Positions 1-8,278 of a stretch of DNA of 64,000 nt are shown piece by piece. The DNA lies in the NCBI RefSeq assembly GCF_004323635.1, contig NZ_CP036515.1, positions 1,599,501 through 1,663,500 of the forward strand. The letters run 5' to 3'. The DNA is from Lichenihabitans psoromatis (GTDB lineage Bacteria > Pseudomonadota > Alphaproteobacteria > Rhizobiales > Beijerinckiaceae). The notes beneath the pieces were generated by a model. That model was not told the DNA's origin. It ran no database searches and worked only from the letters and a program-made list of their open reading frames with translations. The position numbers were made by a program, and so were the translations under genes. Each line of letters begins with the position of its first letter. Within the stretch, counting starts at the first letter, position 1.

Positions 1-183
1 CTGGATCTGTGCGGTGAGCGGGCCCATGTCGCCGATCAGCCGCCCTCCGGTCAGTGTGTCGGCCGATACGCCTTCGCTCGCCGCGAAAGTGACGCCTTTG
101 TCGAGGATGGCCGACAGATTATGGAGCGCCCGGACGAAGACCGGGACCGAGAGATCGTGCATCGAGAGCGGCATCGCGTGCAT
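1..183 (-). CDS. DUF1993 family protein, N-terminal part (runs off the left edge)
   Basis: Only the first 61 codons lie inside the window; the frame is open to base 1. The N-terminus reads MPLSMHDLSVPVFVRALHNL and continues with SAILDKG and, later, DMGPLTAQIQ. This is the usual opening of the DUF1993 family, small four-helix proteins related to the DinB fold whose function is not established. The start may be the ATG at 183, at 174 (MPLSMHD) or at 162; 174 matches the family best. A TetR-like palindrome lies about 35 bases upstream (218-231) and closely resembles one in front of the RND pump operon, so the two may be co-regulated. Confidence 0.75.
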   Translation of the reverse strand, partial: MHAMPLSMHDLSVPVFVRALHNLSAILDKGVTFAASEGVSADTLTGGRLIGDMGPLTAQIQ

Positions 184-217
184 CCTAGTTACAGTGAGCG
201 ACAGACACGCTCGAATT

Positions 218-231
218 ATACCGATCAGTAT
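218..231. promoter_or_regulatory. TetR-type operator candidate upstream of the DUF1993 gene
   Basis: The sequence is ATACCGATCAGTAT, an imperfect inverted repeat with ATAC/GTAT arms. With its flanks it fits TATACCGAYYRGTATG, shared with the site at 5164-5177 before the RND operon. Its place between the DUF1993 start and the upstream gene suits an operator. No regulator gene is visible in the window, so the binding protein is inferred. Confidence 0.45.
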
Positions 232-275
232 GGTTTAGGCTTGGACCCGTCAAGCCACGCTCGGCGTCAGCCTGG

Positions 276-560
276 TCAGTTCTTGCCGCCGGCGGTCGGT
301 GTCGCCAAGAGGATCGCGCGATCGAGGCTCTCGCGCAAAGCCTTGGCGCCCTGCACGTTGGTGCGGAGATAGGCGATGACCGTATGCCGAACCGTGATTT
401 CGGACGGTTCGATCGTGCGGGCGAGATCAACCGCGAGCGTGATCGCGACGATGCCGCCGTAATGTCCGCAAGCCGGCGCGGCATCGAAGAAGATAAGGGG
501 CGCGTGAGGATCGTCCGTGACCTGGGTCGCAAGGGACTTGCCCGCCGTCTCGTCGCTCAC
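276..560 (-). CDS. Conserved-looking small hypothetical protein (94 aa)
   Basis: A 94-residue protein starting with GTG at 560, preceded by AAGGAG seven bases upstream, which supports translation. The middle contains HAPLIFFDAAPACGHYGG followed by a hydrophobic stretch. There is no clear signal peptide or obvious catalytic motif, and no family is recognised. It is transcribed in the same direction as the RND genes and lies about 110 bases beyond the pump gene's stop, with the palindromic operator between it and the DUF1993 gene. Codon use matches its neighbours, so it is probably a real gene of unknown function. Confidence 0.6.
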   Translation of the reverse strand: MSDETAGKSLATQVTDDPHAPLIFFDAAPACGHYGGIVAITLAVDLARTIEPSEITVRHTVIAYLRTNVQGAKALRESLDRAILLATPTAGGKN

Positions 561-672
561 CGCAATGCTCCTTCTCTGCTAGGCGACATCGGGCTAGTCG
601 GCCCGCGCGCCGCCCGTTCCTTAGCGATCGTTTGTGCCTGACTTGCGGCAGACGGGATCGCAAGAGGGTGGC

Positions 673-3600
673 TTACTCGGCCGGCAGAGAGGCGGGATGC
701 TGACCGGATGCGGCGGCGGGTTCATGGGTCGGCTCGCGCCGGAAATGCAGCACCATCCAGCGGATCGAAACATAGAAGACGGGCGTCAAGAAGAGCCCGA
801 AGAACGTCACGCCGAGCATGCCGAAGAAGACCGCCGTTCCGAGCGCTTGGCGCATTTCGGCGCCTGGTCCCGACGCGATGGCGAGTGGCACGACGCCGAG
901 GATGAAGGCGAAGGCCGTCATCAGGATCGGGCGAAGCCGCAGCCGGCAGGCTTCGATCACGGCCGCGACCGGCCCCTTGCCATCACGAACCTCGGCATCG
1001 CGCGCGAATTCGACGATCAGGATCGCGTTCTTGGCTGCGAGACCCACCAACACCACGAGTCCGATCTGGGTCAGGATGTTGTTGTCTTGGCCCCGGATCA
1101 TGACGCCGACCAGAGCCGACAACACGCTCATCGGCACGATGAGAATGATGGCGAGCGGCAGCGTCCAGCTTTCATATTGGGCGGCCAGCACCAGGAACAC
1201 GAACAAGACCGACAGCGCGAAGATGAAGCCTGCGGTCGAGCCCGTCGCCCGCTGCTGATAGGCGAGGTCGGTCCATTGCGTCGCCATACCGGCCGGCAAC
1301 GTCTCCTTGGCGAGTTGCTCCATCGTGTCGAGCGCCTCGCCCGACGATACGCCCGGCGCCGGGCCACCCTGCAGCGGCACGGAGGTGTACATGTTGTAGC
1401 GCTGGATCAGGTCGGCGCCGGTCACGAAGGTGACGTCGGCCAACGTGCCGAGCGGCACCAGCGCGCCCGTCGAGGAGCGGACCTTCAATTGATTGATGTC
1501 GTTCTCGTCAGTCCGGAACTTCTGATCGGCCTGAGCCCGCACCTGGTAGACGCGCCCAAAAGCGTTGAAGTCGTTCACGTAGGCCGTGCCGAGATTATTC
1601 TGCAGCGTCTCGAAGATATTGGCGATCGGCACATTGAGCATCTGCGCCTTTTGCCGGTCGATCGCGAGATAGATCTGCGGCGAGCCGTTGGAGAAGGTCG
1701 TATAGACACCCGCCAGTTTCGGATTGCCGCGCGCTTTGGCCATCAATTCATAGGTCGAAGCGAGCACGCGCGAGACATCGGCGCCGATCCGCTCCTGCAC
1801 CTGCATTCTGAACCCGCCGGTGCTGCCGATGCCGCGGACGGGCGGCGGCGCGACCGCGATGATGAAGGCTTCCTCGACCGCTTGCATGCGGACAAATAGA
1901 TCCTTGGTAATCTTGTCGCCCGTCAATCCGTCCTTCAGTCGCTCCTCAAAGGGTTTGAACGGCACGAAGACCGCGGCCGCATTGGTGGCATTGGTGAAGG
2001 TCGCGGCCGAAAAACCCGCGAAGGCGACGGCATGCAAGGCGCCTGGCGTTCCCCGCGCAATATCCGACACGCGGCGCACGACGGCATCGGTCCGCGCCAG
2101 CGAAGCGCCGTCCGGCAATTGAACGATGACGATCGCATAGCCCTGGTCGAGCGCCGGAATAAACCCGGATGGCACGTGGTTTGCCGACCAGACCGTGGCG
2201 GCCAGCAGGCCGACATAGATCGGCAGCACGATGACCTTCCGCTTGACGATGGTGCCGACACTGGCGGCGTAGCCATTCGACGTGCGCTCGAACCCCTTGT
2301 TGAAGCCGCCGGCCAGCCAGCCAAGCCCGCGAGCGATCGGATTGCGCGAGCGGTGACCCTCGGCCGCGCGTGGCTTGAGCAGGATGGCGGCGAGTGCGGG
2401 CGAGAGCGTCAGCGACACGAAGGCCGAGATAACGGTCGAAACCGCGATCGTCAGGGCGAATTGCTTGTAGAATTGCCCGGATATGCCGGGGATGAAGGCC
2501 GTCGGGATAAACACCGCGACCAGCACGAGTGCGATCGCGAGCAAGGCGCCGCCGACGTCGTCCATCGTCTTGTGCGCGGCATCGCGCGGGGCCATGCCGT
2601 GTTCGATATTATGTTCGACATTCTCGACCACCACGATCGCGTCGTCGACCACGATGCCGATCGCCAGCACGAGGCCGAAGAGTGTCAGCGTGTTGAGCGA
2701 GAAGCCGAAGGCCGCCATGGCCGCAAAGGTGCCGATCAGCGACACGGGAATCGCGATGATCGGTATGATGGCGGTGCGCCAGCTTTGCAGGAACACGATC
2801 ACGACGATGACGACGAGCCCGACCGCTTCGAACAGCGTCTTATAGACCTCGCGGACGGACTCCCGGATAAAGTCGGTCGGGTTGTAGACGATTTCGTAGG
2901 ACAGCCCGGGCGGGAAATTCTTCTTCAGCGTCTCCATCGTCGCGATGATGTCGGCGGCCGTATCCAGCGCATTGGTGGCGGGGCGCTGGAAGATCGCGAG
3001 CGCGACGGCCGGCTTGCCGTCGAGGTAGGAGTTGGTGAAATAATCTTGGGCGCCGAGCTCGACGCGCGCCACGTCCTGCACCCGCACCAGCCTCCCATCC
3101 GAGGTCGAGCGGACGATGATCTGGCGGAACTGCTTCGGATCGTTGAAGCGGCCCTGCGTCGTGACCGCGAATTGGAACGCCCCCGTCTTCGGTGTGGGCT
3201 CCTGGCCGAGCGCGCCGCCCGAGACCTGGACGTTCTGCTCTTGAATCGCCTTGACGACGTCGCCCGACGTCATGCCGAAGGCCGAGAGCTTGTCGGGATC
3301 GAGCCAGACGCGAAGCGAATATTGCCGCTCGCCGAAGATCGTCAGATCGCCGACGCCGTTGAGGCGCAGCAGCTCATCCCGCACGTTGTTGCGGGCGTAA
3401 TTGGACACATAGAGCTGGTCGAAGGTGTTGTCGGGCGACAGCATGTGCACGACCATCATGAGGTCGGGCGATGATTTCAGGGTCGTGACGCCGAGGCGTT
3501 TCACCTCGTCGGGCAGGCGCGGCGTTGCGATGGCGACGCGGTTCTGCACCAGAACCTGCGCCGTATCGAGGTTCGTGCCAAGCTTGAACGTGACCGTGAT

Positions 3601-3873
3601 CGACACGTTGCCGTCGCCTGTCGAGTAAGACGACATATAGATCATGTTCTCGACGCCGTTGATCTCCTGCTCGATCGGCGTCGCGACGGTCGCGGCGACC
3701 GTCTTGGCATCGGCGCCGGGATAGCTCGCTCGCACCACGATCGTCGGCGGGGCGATTTCAGGATATTGTGCGATCGGCAAACCGAAATAGGCGATGCCGC
3801 CAACGATCACGAGCACGAGGGCCAGCACCGTCGCGAAGATCGGCCGTTCGATGAACGCGTGGGAGAATTTCAT
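673..3873 (-). CDS. RND multidrug efflux transporter, inner-membrane permease (HAE1/AcrB-MexB type)
   Basis: At 1066 residues this is the normal length for the hydrophobe/amphiphile efflux-1 family. It opens with FIERPIFATVLALVLVIVGG, the first transmembrane helix, and has the AcrB-like porter sequence AQYPEIAPPTIVVRASYPGA. The paired aspartates needed for proton relay are present in GIVVDDAIVVVENVE near residue 407, and the second membrane block ends in FFGLFLTPVFYV. It should pump drugs or other amphiphiles out of the periplasm and inner membrane using the proton gradient, in a trimer with the adaptor encoded upstream and an outer-membrane channel not present here. The adaptor gene ends 10 bases before this start, so they form an operon. 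The substrate is unknown. Confidence 0.95.
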   Translation of the reverse strand: MKFSHAFIERPIFATVLALVLVIVGGIAYFGLPIAQYPEIAPPTIVVRASYPGADAKTVAATVATPIEQEINGVENMIYMSSYSTGDGNVSITVTFKLGTNLDTAQVLVQNRVAIATPRLPDEVKRLGVTTLKSSPDLMMVVHMLSPDNTFDQLYVSNYARNNVRDELLRLNGVGDLTIFGERQYSLRVWLDPDKLSAFGMTSGDVVKAIQEQNVQVSGGALGQEPTPKTGAFQFAVTTQGRFNDPKQFRQIIVRSTSDGRLVRVQDVARVELGAQDYFTNSYLDGKPAVALAIFQRPATNALDTAADIIATMETLKKNFPPGLSYEIVYNPTDFIRESVREVYKTLFEAVGLVVIVVIVFLQSWRTAIIPIIAIPVSLIGTFAAMAAFGFSLNTLTLFGLVLAIGIVVDDAIVVVENVEHNIEHGMAPRDAAHKTMDDVGGALLAIALVLVAVFIPTAFIPGISGQFYKQFALTIAVSTVISAFVSLTLSPALAAILLKPRAAEGHRSRNPIARGLGWLAGGFNKGFERTSNGYAASVGTIVKRKVIVLPIYVGLLAATVWSANHVPSGFIPALDQGYAIVIVQLPDGASLARTDAVVRRVSDIARGTPGALHAVAFAGFSAATFTNATNAAAVFVPFKPFEERLKDGLTGDKITKDLFVRMQAVEEAFIIAVAPPPVRGIGSTGGFRMQVQERIGADVSRVLASTYELMAKARGNPKLAGVYTTFSNGSPQIYLAIDRQKAQMLNVPIANIFETLQNNLGTAYVNDFNAFGRVYQVRAQADQKFRTDENDINQLKVRSSTGALVPLGTLADVTFVTGADLIQRYNMYTSVPLQGGPAPGVSSGEALDTMEQLAKETLPAGMATQWTDLAYQQRATGSTAGFIFALSVLFVFLVLAAQYESWTLPLAIILIVPMSVLSALVGVMIRGQDNNILTQIGLVVLVGLAAKNAILIVEFARDAEVRDGKGPVAAVIEACRLRLRPILMTAFAFILGVVPLAIASGPGAEMRQALGTAVFFGMLGVTFFGLFLTPVFYVSIRWMVLHFRREPTHEPAAASGQHPASLPAE

Positions 3874-3883
3874 CGCCGCTCTC

Positions 3884-5056
3884 CTAGCCGCCCGCCGGTT
3901 CGCGCGAGAGCGGCAGTTCGGTCATCTTTGGCTGCACTTCGATCCCGGGTCGAACCCGCATCAGGCCGTTGACCACGATCGTTTCGTCGCCTTTCAGTCC
4001 ATCGCGGATGACGCGGTAGCCATCGATGCGGGGCCCTGTTCGCACCACCCGTGTCGTAACCTTGTTGTCGGCCCCGACCACATAGATGATGCGCCTGTCC
4101 TGATCGGTCCCCAGCGCCTCGTCCGGCACGAGAATGCCCTGATAGGACTTCGAACCCGCGATGCTGATCCGGCCGAACAGGCCTGGGGTGAGCGACAGGT
4201 CTTTGTTGTCGAACACCGCACGGCCGCGCATCGTGCCGCTCGCCTGATCGAGCCGGATATCGACGAAGTCGATATGGCCTTTGTGGGTCGGCTGGGTTTC
4301 GCCCGTCAGCGCGACTGTCACGTCACGCGAGCTGCCCTTCCCGGTATTGCGGCCGGGGATGAGGTCGCTGAGGTAATCGAGAAACGACCGTTCGTCGGCA
4401 TCGAAATAAAATTGGATCGGGTCGAGCGACACCATGGTGGTCAGCAGCGTATCGTTCGCGTTGATCAGGTTGCCGACCGACACGAGGCGACGCGAAATGC
4501 GGCCGGCCATCGGCGCGCGGATCTCGGTGAATTCCATATCGAGCTTGGCCCTGACCAGAGCCGCCTTCGCGCGGTCGAGCGTCGCCCGAGCCGCGAGCGC
4601 GGATTGTCGGCGTTGGTCGGCGATCTGACCGGTGATGTTGCCGGATTTGATCAACGCATCGGCGCGTTCGAGATCGCCGGTCGAGAAGTCCACACCGGCT
4701 TGGGCGGAGGCGACCGCTGCCTGGGCGTCGTCGAGCGCCGCTTTATAGGGGCGCTGGTCGATCGTGAACAGAAGATCGCCCGCCTTGACGACCGCGCCGT
4801 CCGAGAAGTTCACCTTGTCGAGATAGCCCGACACGCGTGACCGAAGATCCACCGTGTCGACTGCGTCGAACCGCCCGATGAAGTCATCCCGCTCGACGAT
4901 CGGCTTCACCACCGGCTTGGCGACCGACACGGGCGGCGGCGGTGCGTTCTGGGCCAAGGCTGGTGTCGTGGCCATCAAGGGCAAGACCGCGATGAGACCG
5001 AGGGCCGCGCCAAAGCTGGTCAGAAACGGGCGCTTCGCTTTGGCGGGATCGGCCAT
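3884..5056 (-). CDS. RND efflux membrane-fusion (periplasmic adaptor) protein
   Basis: A 390-residue AcrA/MexA-type adaptor that links the RND permease to an outer-membrane channel. The start is the ATG at 5056 (MADPAKAKRP) because GGAGA precedes it closely; an upstream alternative at 5110 lacks support. A signal-like hydrophobic segment (ALGLIAVLPLMATTPALAQ) comes first. The barrel-sandwich hybrid half-motif VSGYLDKVNFSDGAVVKAGD follows, then a coiled-coil hairpin, the second half-motif (FTEIRAPMAGRISRRLVSVG) and a C-terminal beta-barrel. It is first in the operon, followed by the permease. The promoter region carries a TetR-like operator. Confidence 0.93.
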   Translation of the reverse strand: MADPAKAKRPFLTSFGAALGLIAVLPLMATTPALAQNAPPPPVSVAKPVVKPIVERDDFIGRFDAVDTVDLRSRVSGYLDKVNFSDGAVVKAGDLLFTIDQRPYKAALDDAQAAVASAQAGVDFSTGDLERADALIKSGNITGQIADQRRQSALAARATLDRAKAALVRAKLDMEFTEIRAPMAGRISRRLVSVGNLINANDTLLTTMVSLDPIQFYFDADERSFLDYLSDLIPGRNTGKGSSRDVTVALTGETQPTHKGHIDFVDIRLDQASGTMRGRAVFDNKDLSLTPGLFGRISIAGSKSYQGILVPDEALGTDQDRRIIYVVGADNKVTTRVVRTGPRIDGYRVIRDGLKGDETIVVNGLMRVRPGIEVQPKMTELPLSREPAGG

Positions 5057-5163
5057 CGTTAGGTCTCCGGAGCGTATAGGACAAAATTCCGATAACGGAT
5101 CGACAGGCAAAGCACGGGGCGAGATCGGTCAAATCTCGAACCCGTCATGGCGCGATCGAATCT

Positions 5164-5199
5164 ATACCGACTGGTATGTATTTGACCTCGCCTTGTCAA
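5164..5199 (-). promoter_or_regulatory. RND operon promoter region with TetR-type palindromic operator
   Basis: ATACCGACTGGTAT at 5164-5177 is a clean inverted repeat (ATACC-GACT-GGTAT). On the minus strand a TTGACA -35-like hexamer lies just upstream at 5194-5199, so a repressor bound to the palindrome would cover the promoter. The same consensus recurs at 218-231. TetR-family repressors commonly bind such sites before RND operons; the cognate regulator is not in this window. Confidence 0.55.
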
Positions 5200-5377
5200 A
5201 TGCGTCAGCGTCGGAACGCGAGATCAGGCCATGCCGATCGTCGCGCCGCACGAGATCCAGAGTTGAGACGAGAGTGCAGCGTCGCGCTGTCGCACGCCAG
5301 CGGAATTATTCAGCGCTCGTCGTTTTCGGTCGTCGGCTCTTAACGGGGAAGGTTCCGAACACTTTTGTCGTGGCGCC

Positions 5378-5746
5378 TCACTTCCGGTGACGCTCTTGCC
5401 ACGCCTTCATCGATGCGATCTCCTTATCCTGCGAGGCGACGATGTCGGTGGCCATCTGCCGCAAACCCGGGTCGGTGCCATAGCGCAATTCGATTTTGGC
5501 CATCTCGACCGCGCTTTGGTGGTGCGGCAGCATCATGGTCACGAAGTCGCGGTCGGTGTCGCCCGACAAGGGCGCATCCATGCCGCTCATCATCTTGCTC
5601 ATCGAAGCCTCGAACGCCTTGTCGGCCGAAGACGCCGGGGCGGCCTTCTTGGGCATTGCCATCCCGTCTGCGAAAGCGGAGCCGCATAAAGCCGGGCCCG
5701 AGAGCGCGAGGCCTGCGCTAAGCGCCAAGGCAAGGATGGGTCGCAT
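5378..5746 (-). CDS. DUF305 family exported protein
   Basis: A 122-residue secreted protein. The start is the ATG at 5746 (MRPILALALSAGLALSG), preceded by GGAG at good spacing and followed by a signal peptide ending near AFADG; the longer frame to 5863 is unlikely. The mature part carries the DUF305 hallmark MMLPHHQSAVEMAKIEL and further helices with YGTDPGLRQMA. DUF305 proteins are ferritin-like four-helix bundles often found with copper-handling genes; the His-His and Met residues could bind metal, but the activity is not established. A palindrome next to a TTGACC hexamer upstream (5801-5818) suggests MerR-type, possibly copper, control. Confidence 0.85.
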   Translation of the reverse strand: MRPILALALSAGLALSGPALCGSAFADGMAMPKKAAPASSADKAFEASMSKMMSGMDAPLSGDTDRDFVTMMLPHHQSAVEMAKIELRYGTDPGLRQMATDIVASQDKEIASMKAWQERHRK

Positions 5747-5800
5747 GATGATCTCCTCGAACAACGTCCACGGATTGGACGGGTGGGAGGTTGCGGGTCT

Positions 5801-5818
5801 CTCCCATGGGAGGGTCAA
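5801..5818 (-). promoter_or_regulatory. Candidate MerR/CueR-like promoter element
   Basis: On the minus strand TTGACC (5813-5818) is followed directly by the perfect 12-base palindrome CTCCCATGGGAG (5801-5812). MerR-family activators bind a palindrome placed between a -35 box and a -10 box about 19 bases away; the -10 here (CAACCT) is weak. The arrangement suits metal-responsive control of the DUF305 gene, but the arms do not match the full CueR consensus. Confidence 0.35.
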
Positions 5819-5907
5819 GCTTTGCGGTTCGGTGAAGCCAAACCGCCTCGTGACGCGTTGCATGGGTCTCAGCAGGGCCGAGGGGGCTCTGCTTCAGGAG
5901 GCGAACC

Positions 5908-6120
5908 ATGTCTGACCATACCTATCGCGTGATCGAAGTCGTCGGCTCGTCGACCGACACCATCGAAGACGCGATCCGGGGCGCGATCGAGGATGCGGCC
6001 AAGACGATCCACAACATCGGCTGGTTCCAGGTGGTCGAAACGCGCGGACATGTCGAAAACGGCAAAGTCGGCCACTTTCAAGTCACGCTGAAGATCGGTT
6101 TTACGCTCGACGACCGCTGA
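5908..6120 (+). CDS. Dodecin family flavin-binding protein
   Basis: A 70-residue protein matching dodecin in length and sequence: MSDHTYRVIEVVGSS, then AIRGAIEDAAKT and the flavin-site segment GWFQVVETRGHV, ending KVGHFQVTLKIGF. Dodecins assemble into dodecameric hollow spheres that store or buffer flavins in the cytoplasm. GGAGG precedes the start with normal spacing. It is divergent from the DUF305 gene and stands alone; a hairpin terminator follows. Confidence 0.92.
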   Translation: MSDHTYRVIEVVGSSTDTIEDAIRGAIEDAAKTIHNIGWFQVVETRGHVENGKVGHFQVTLKIGFTLDDR

Positions 6121-6148
6121 TCCACGCATCACGCTCGAGCACAAAGAG

Positions 6149-6169
6149 CAGGCCGGATTTCTCGGCCTG
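6149..6169 (+). terminator. Hairpin terminator after dodecin
   Basis: CAGGCCG and CGGCCTG form a 7-bp stem with a 7-base loop about 30 bases after the dodecin stop. A T-containing but not T-pure stretch follows, so termination is likely but not certain. Confidence 0.5.
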
Positions 6170-6235
6170 TGTCTCGTTTGGACTCTGCGCCGCGACTTCG
6201 ATATGGCTTCACCACGAAACTGGCAGGTCGATCCG

Positions 6236-7216
6236 ATGTCGCATGCGTTTGGTCCCGTTCCGTCCCAATCGCCGCCGCAGGGGCAGGCCGTGACGCCGCG
6301 TGTGACGTGGCGGGATGGGCTCGGCGATGTCGTTGCAGGGCTGCACACCTCGCGCGAGGTGACACACAATATCCGGCATAATGGGCGCATCCGCCAATTG
6401 CCGTCCCAGGCCGCTTTGCTGAAAATCCTGGCGCGGCTGTCATCCGCGTTATTTCCGACCCATTACGGCGCGACCGACCTGACCGAGGAATCGATCGACG
6501 GATTCGTAGAGACAGCCTTGCGCGAAGGCCTCGACCTCCTCGAGGATCAGGTCCGGCGGGATCTTCTGAGTTCCACGCTCTACGACGATCTGACCGCCTC
6601 CGAGGTCAACGACAAAGCCGGCGATATCCTGGCCCGCTTCGCCCGCACCCTGCCGGAGATCCGCGCCCTATTGGTGAGCGACCTGATGGCCGCCTTCGCG
6701 GGCGATCCGGCCGCCAAGAGCTATCCCGAAATCATGCTCGGTTATCCGGGTCTGATTGCCATCCGCTATTACCGCATCGCCCGCGCGCTCTACGATTTGG
6801 GCGCTACCTTACTGGCGCGATTGATCTCGCAGATCGCGCATCAGAAAACCGCGATCGACATTCATCCCGGCGCGCAGATCGGCCACAGCTTCTTCATCGA
6901 TCATGGCACCGGCGTCGTGATCGGCGAGACCGCGATCATCGGCGACCGCGTGCGGATCTACCAAGCCGTGACGCTTGGCGCGAAAAGCTTCCAGGCCGAC
7001 GATGACGGGACGCTGGTCAAGGGCATTCTGCGGCATCCGGTGGTCGAGAATGATGTCGTGATCTACGCCGGCGCCACGATCCTCGGCCGGATCACGATCG
7101 GGGCCGGTTCGGTGATCGGCGGCAACGTCTGGCTGACCCAGAGCGTGCCGCCGCGCAGCAGCATCACCCAGGCGCTGATGCGGAAGAGCGAGGCCGGCGT
7201 CTCGACCGCCGGCTGA
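6236..7216 (+). CDS. cysE: Serine O-acetyltransferase (EpsC-type, long form)
   Basis: A 326-residue enzyme of the left-handed beta-helix acyltransferase family that makes O-acetylserine from serine and acetyl-CoA, the precursor for cysteine. The hexapeptide-repeat region runs from IDIHPGAQIGHSFFIDHG through GVVIGETAIIGDRVRIYQAVTLGA to TIGAGSVIGGNVWLT, with the serine-acetyltransferase signature DHGTGVVIGE. The N-terminal half is the extended helical domain of EpsC-type enzymes. The start is uncertain: ATG at 6236 has a GGCAGG upstream, while ATG at 6203 is also possible. It is monocistronic and converges on the DUF3429 gene three bases away. Confidence 0.88.
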   Translation: MSHAFGPVPSQSPPQGQAVTPRVTWRDGLGDVVAGLHTSREVTHNIRHNGRIRQLPSQAALLKILARLSSALFPTHYGATDLTEESIDGFVETALREGLDLLEDQVRRDLLSSTLYDDLTASEVNDKAGDILARFARTLPEIRALLVSDLMAAFAGDPAAKSYPEIMLGYPGLIAIRYYRIARALYDLGATLLARLISQIAHQKTAIDIHPGAQIGHSFFIDHGTGVVIGETAIIGDRVRIYQAVTLGAKSFQADDDGTLVKGILRHPVVENDVVIYAGATILGRITIGAGSVIGGNVWLTQSVPPRSSITQALMRKSEAGVSTAG

Positions 7217-7219
7217 AGC

Positions 7220-7708
7220 TCAACTCGCGCGCGACACCCAGGCGCCGAACAGCAGCGCGAGCCCCGCGCCGAGGCTGAGGATGATGCGGAGTCTTCCGTA
7301 CCACGGCGGCGCGAGGCCCTCCGCGATCAAGCGTCGATCGATCGGCCCGAGCGCCAGGATCACGAGGCCAAGCACCAGCAATCGCCAGGGTCCGTTCAGC
7401 CCGAGAGCCGCCCAGCCGATCAGCGAGGGCACCACAGCGATGAGATAATGGAGCGCGACATCGCGCTGCTCCATTTGCCGGGTCGCCAAGCCCCAGCGAA
7501 TGCCGCCGAGAAACGAGAGGATGACGGCGCCATAGCCCGCCAAGGCCGTCGCGAGCGTCGCCGCGGGATAGCCGGCGATCGGCGTGAACGGGATGCCAAG
7601 CGCCAAGGCCCAGAAGGGCAGCAGGCCCGATAGGCCCAAGATCAAGGGCGCGGATGGAATTGAGGCTTGGGATTGAGGGGCCGGGGTGGCTCCGGGCGCC
7701 AGGCTCAC
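7220..7708 (-). CDS. DUF3429 family membrane protein
   Basis: A 162-residue protein with several hydrophobic helices (LILGLSGLLPFWALALGIPF, ILSFLGGIRWGL, LHYLIAVVPSLIGWAAL) and the DUF3429 segment GYGAVILSFLGGIRWG. The family is an inner-membrane protein of unknown function. The longer open frame is an overlap artefact. The likely start is the GTG at 7708, which overlaps the gntK stop as GTGA, implying translational coupling. It is the last gene of a polA-gntK-DUF3429 run. Confidence 0.82.
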   Translation of the reverse strand: MSLAPGATPAPQSQASIPSAPLILGLSGLLPFWALALGIPFTPIAGYPAATLATALAGYGAVILSFLGGIRWGLATRQMEQRDVALHYLIAVVPSLIGWAALGLNGPWRLLVLGLVILALGPIDRRLIAEGLAPPWYGRLRIILSLGAGLALLFGAWVSRAS

Positions 7709-8241
7709 GCGACGCCTGCCAGCATTGCGGCGGCCGACCGCGCCGCATCGGCAGGGCCGCCGCCGCGATCGCTGACCGTCACGACATCTGCCTCGTCGAC
7801 CGGGCGTTCCAGAGTGGCGAACTGGCTGGCGACGAGGCTCGCGGGCATGAAATGGTTGAGCCGGACGGCCATGCGGCGCTCCACCTCGGTCGTCTCGATA
7901 TCGAGGAACACGAAGCGGAGGGCCGCGCCTGCCTTGGCGCGGATCCGGTCGCGATAGACGCGGCGCAGGGCCGAACAGGCGATCACGATGCCGCGCGGAT
8001 GTGCGCCCGCGTCGGCCAGCGTCGCGCCGACCGTGTCGAGCCAGGGCCAGCGGTCCGCGTCGGTCAGCGGGTGGCCGGCATGCATCTTCTCGACGTTGCT
8101 TGGCGGATGCAGATCGTCTCCATCGACGAAATCGAGATCCAGCAGCCCGGCCAACAGCGCTCCGATCGTCGTCTTGCCGCTCCCCGAAACGCCCATCACG
8201 ATAAGGGCGAGGCGGGGCTTTGCCGTGTCGGTGTCGGTCAT
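7705..8241 (-). CDS. gntK: Gluconokinase
   Basis: A 178-residue P-loop kinase that phosphorylates gluconate to 6-phosphogluconate, feeding the Entner-Doudoroff or pentose phosphate route. The Walker A motif VMGVSGSGKTTIG is at the N-terminus, followed by DGDDLHPPSNVEKMHAGHPL and the family phrase PLTDADRWPWL. CSALRRVYRDRIR and the LNHFMPASLVASQFATLE region complete the family pattern. The start is the ATG at 8241, preceded by GAGGG; upstream in-frame residues look non-coding. It follows polA by 37 bases and overlaps the DUF3429 start. Confidence 0.93.
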   Translation of the reverse strand: MTDTDTAKPRLALIVMGVSGSGKTTIGALLAGLLDLDFVDGDDLHPPSNVEKMHAGHPLTDADRWPWLDTVGATLADAGAHPRGIVIACSALRRVYRDRIRAKAGAALRFVFLDIETTEVERRMAVRLNHFMPASLVASQFATLERPVDEADVVTVSDRGGGPADAARSAAAMLAGVA

Positions 8242-8278
8242 TTCGGGGTCCCTCGGCTCGCTCTCGACGCAAGGATCA

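Noticed and set aside
634..1899. Long plus-strand open frame opposite the RND permease
   Set aside because: It is antisense to a clear, full-length gene, is rich in Arg/His from GC-rich codons, and has no family similarity.
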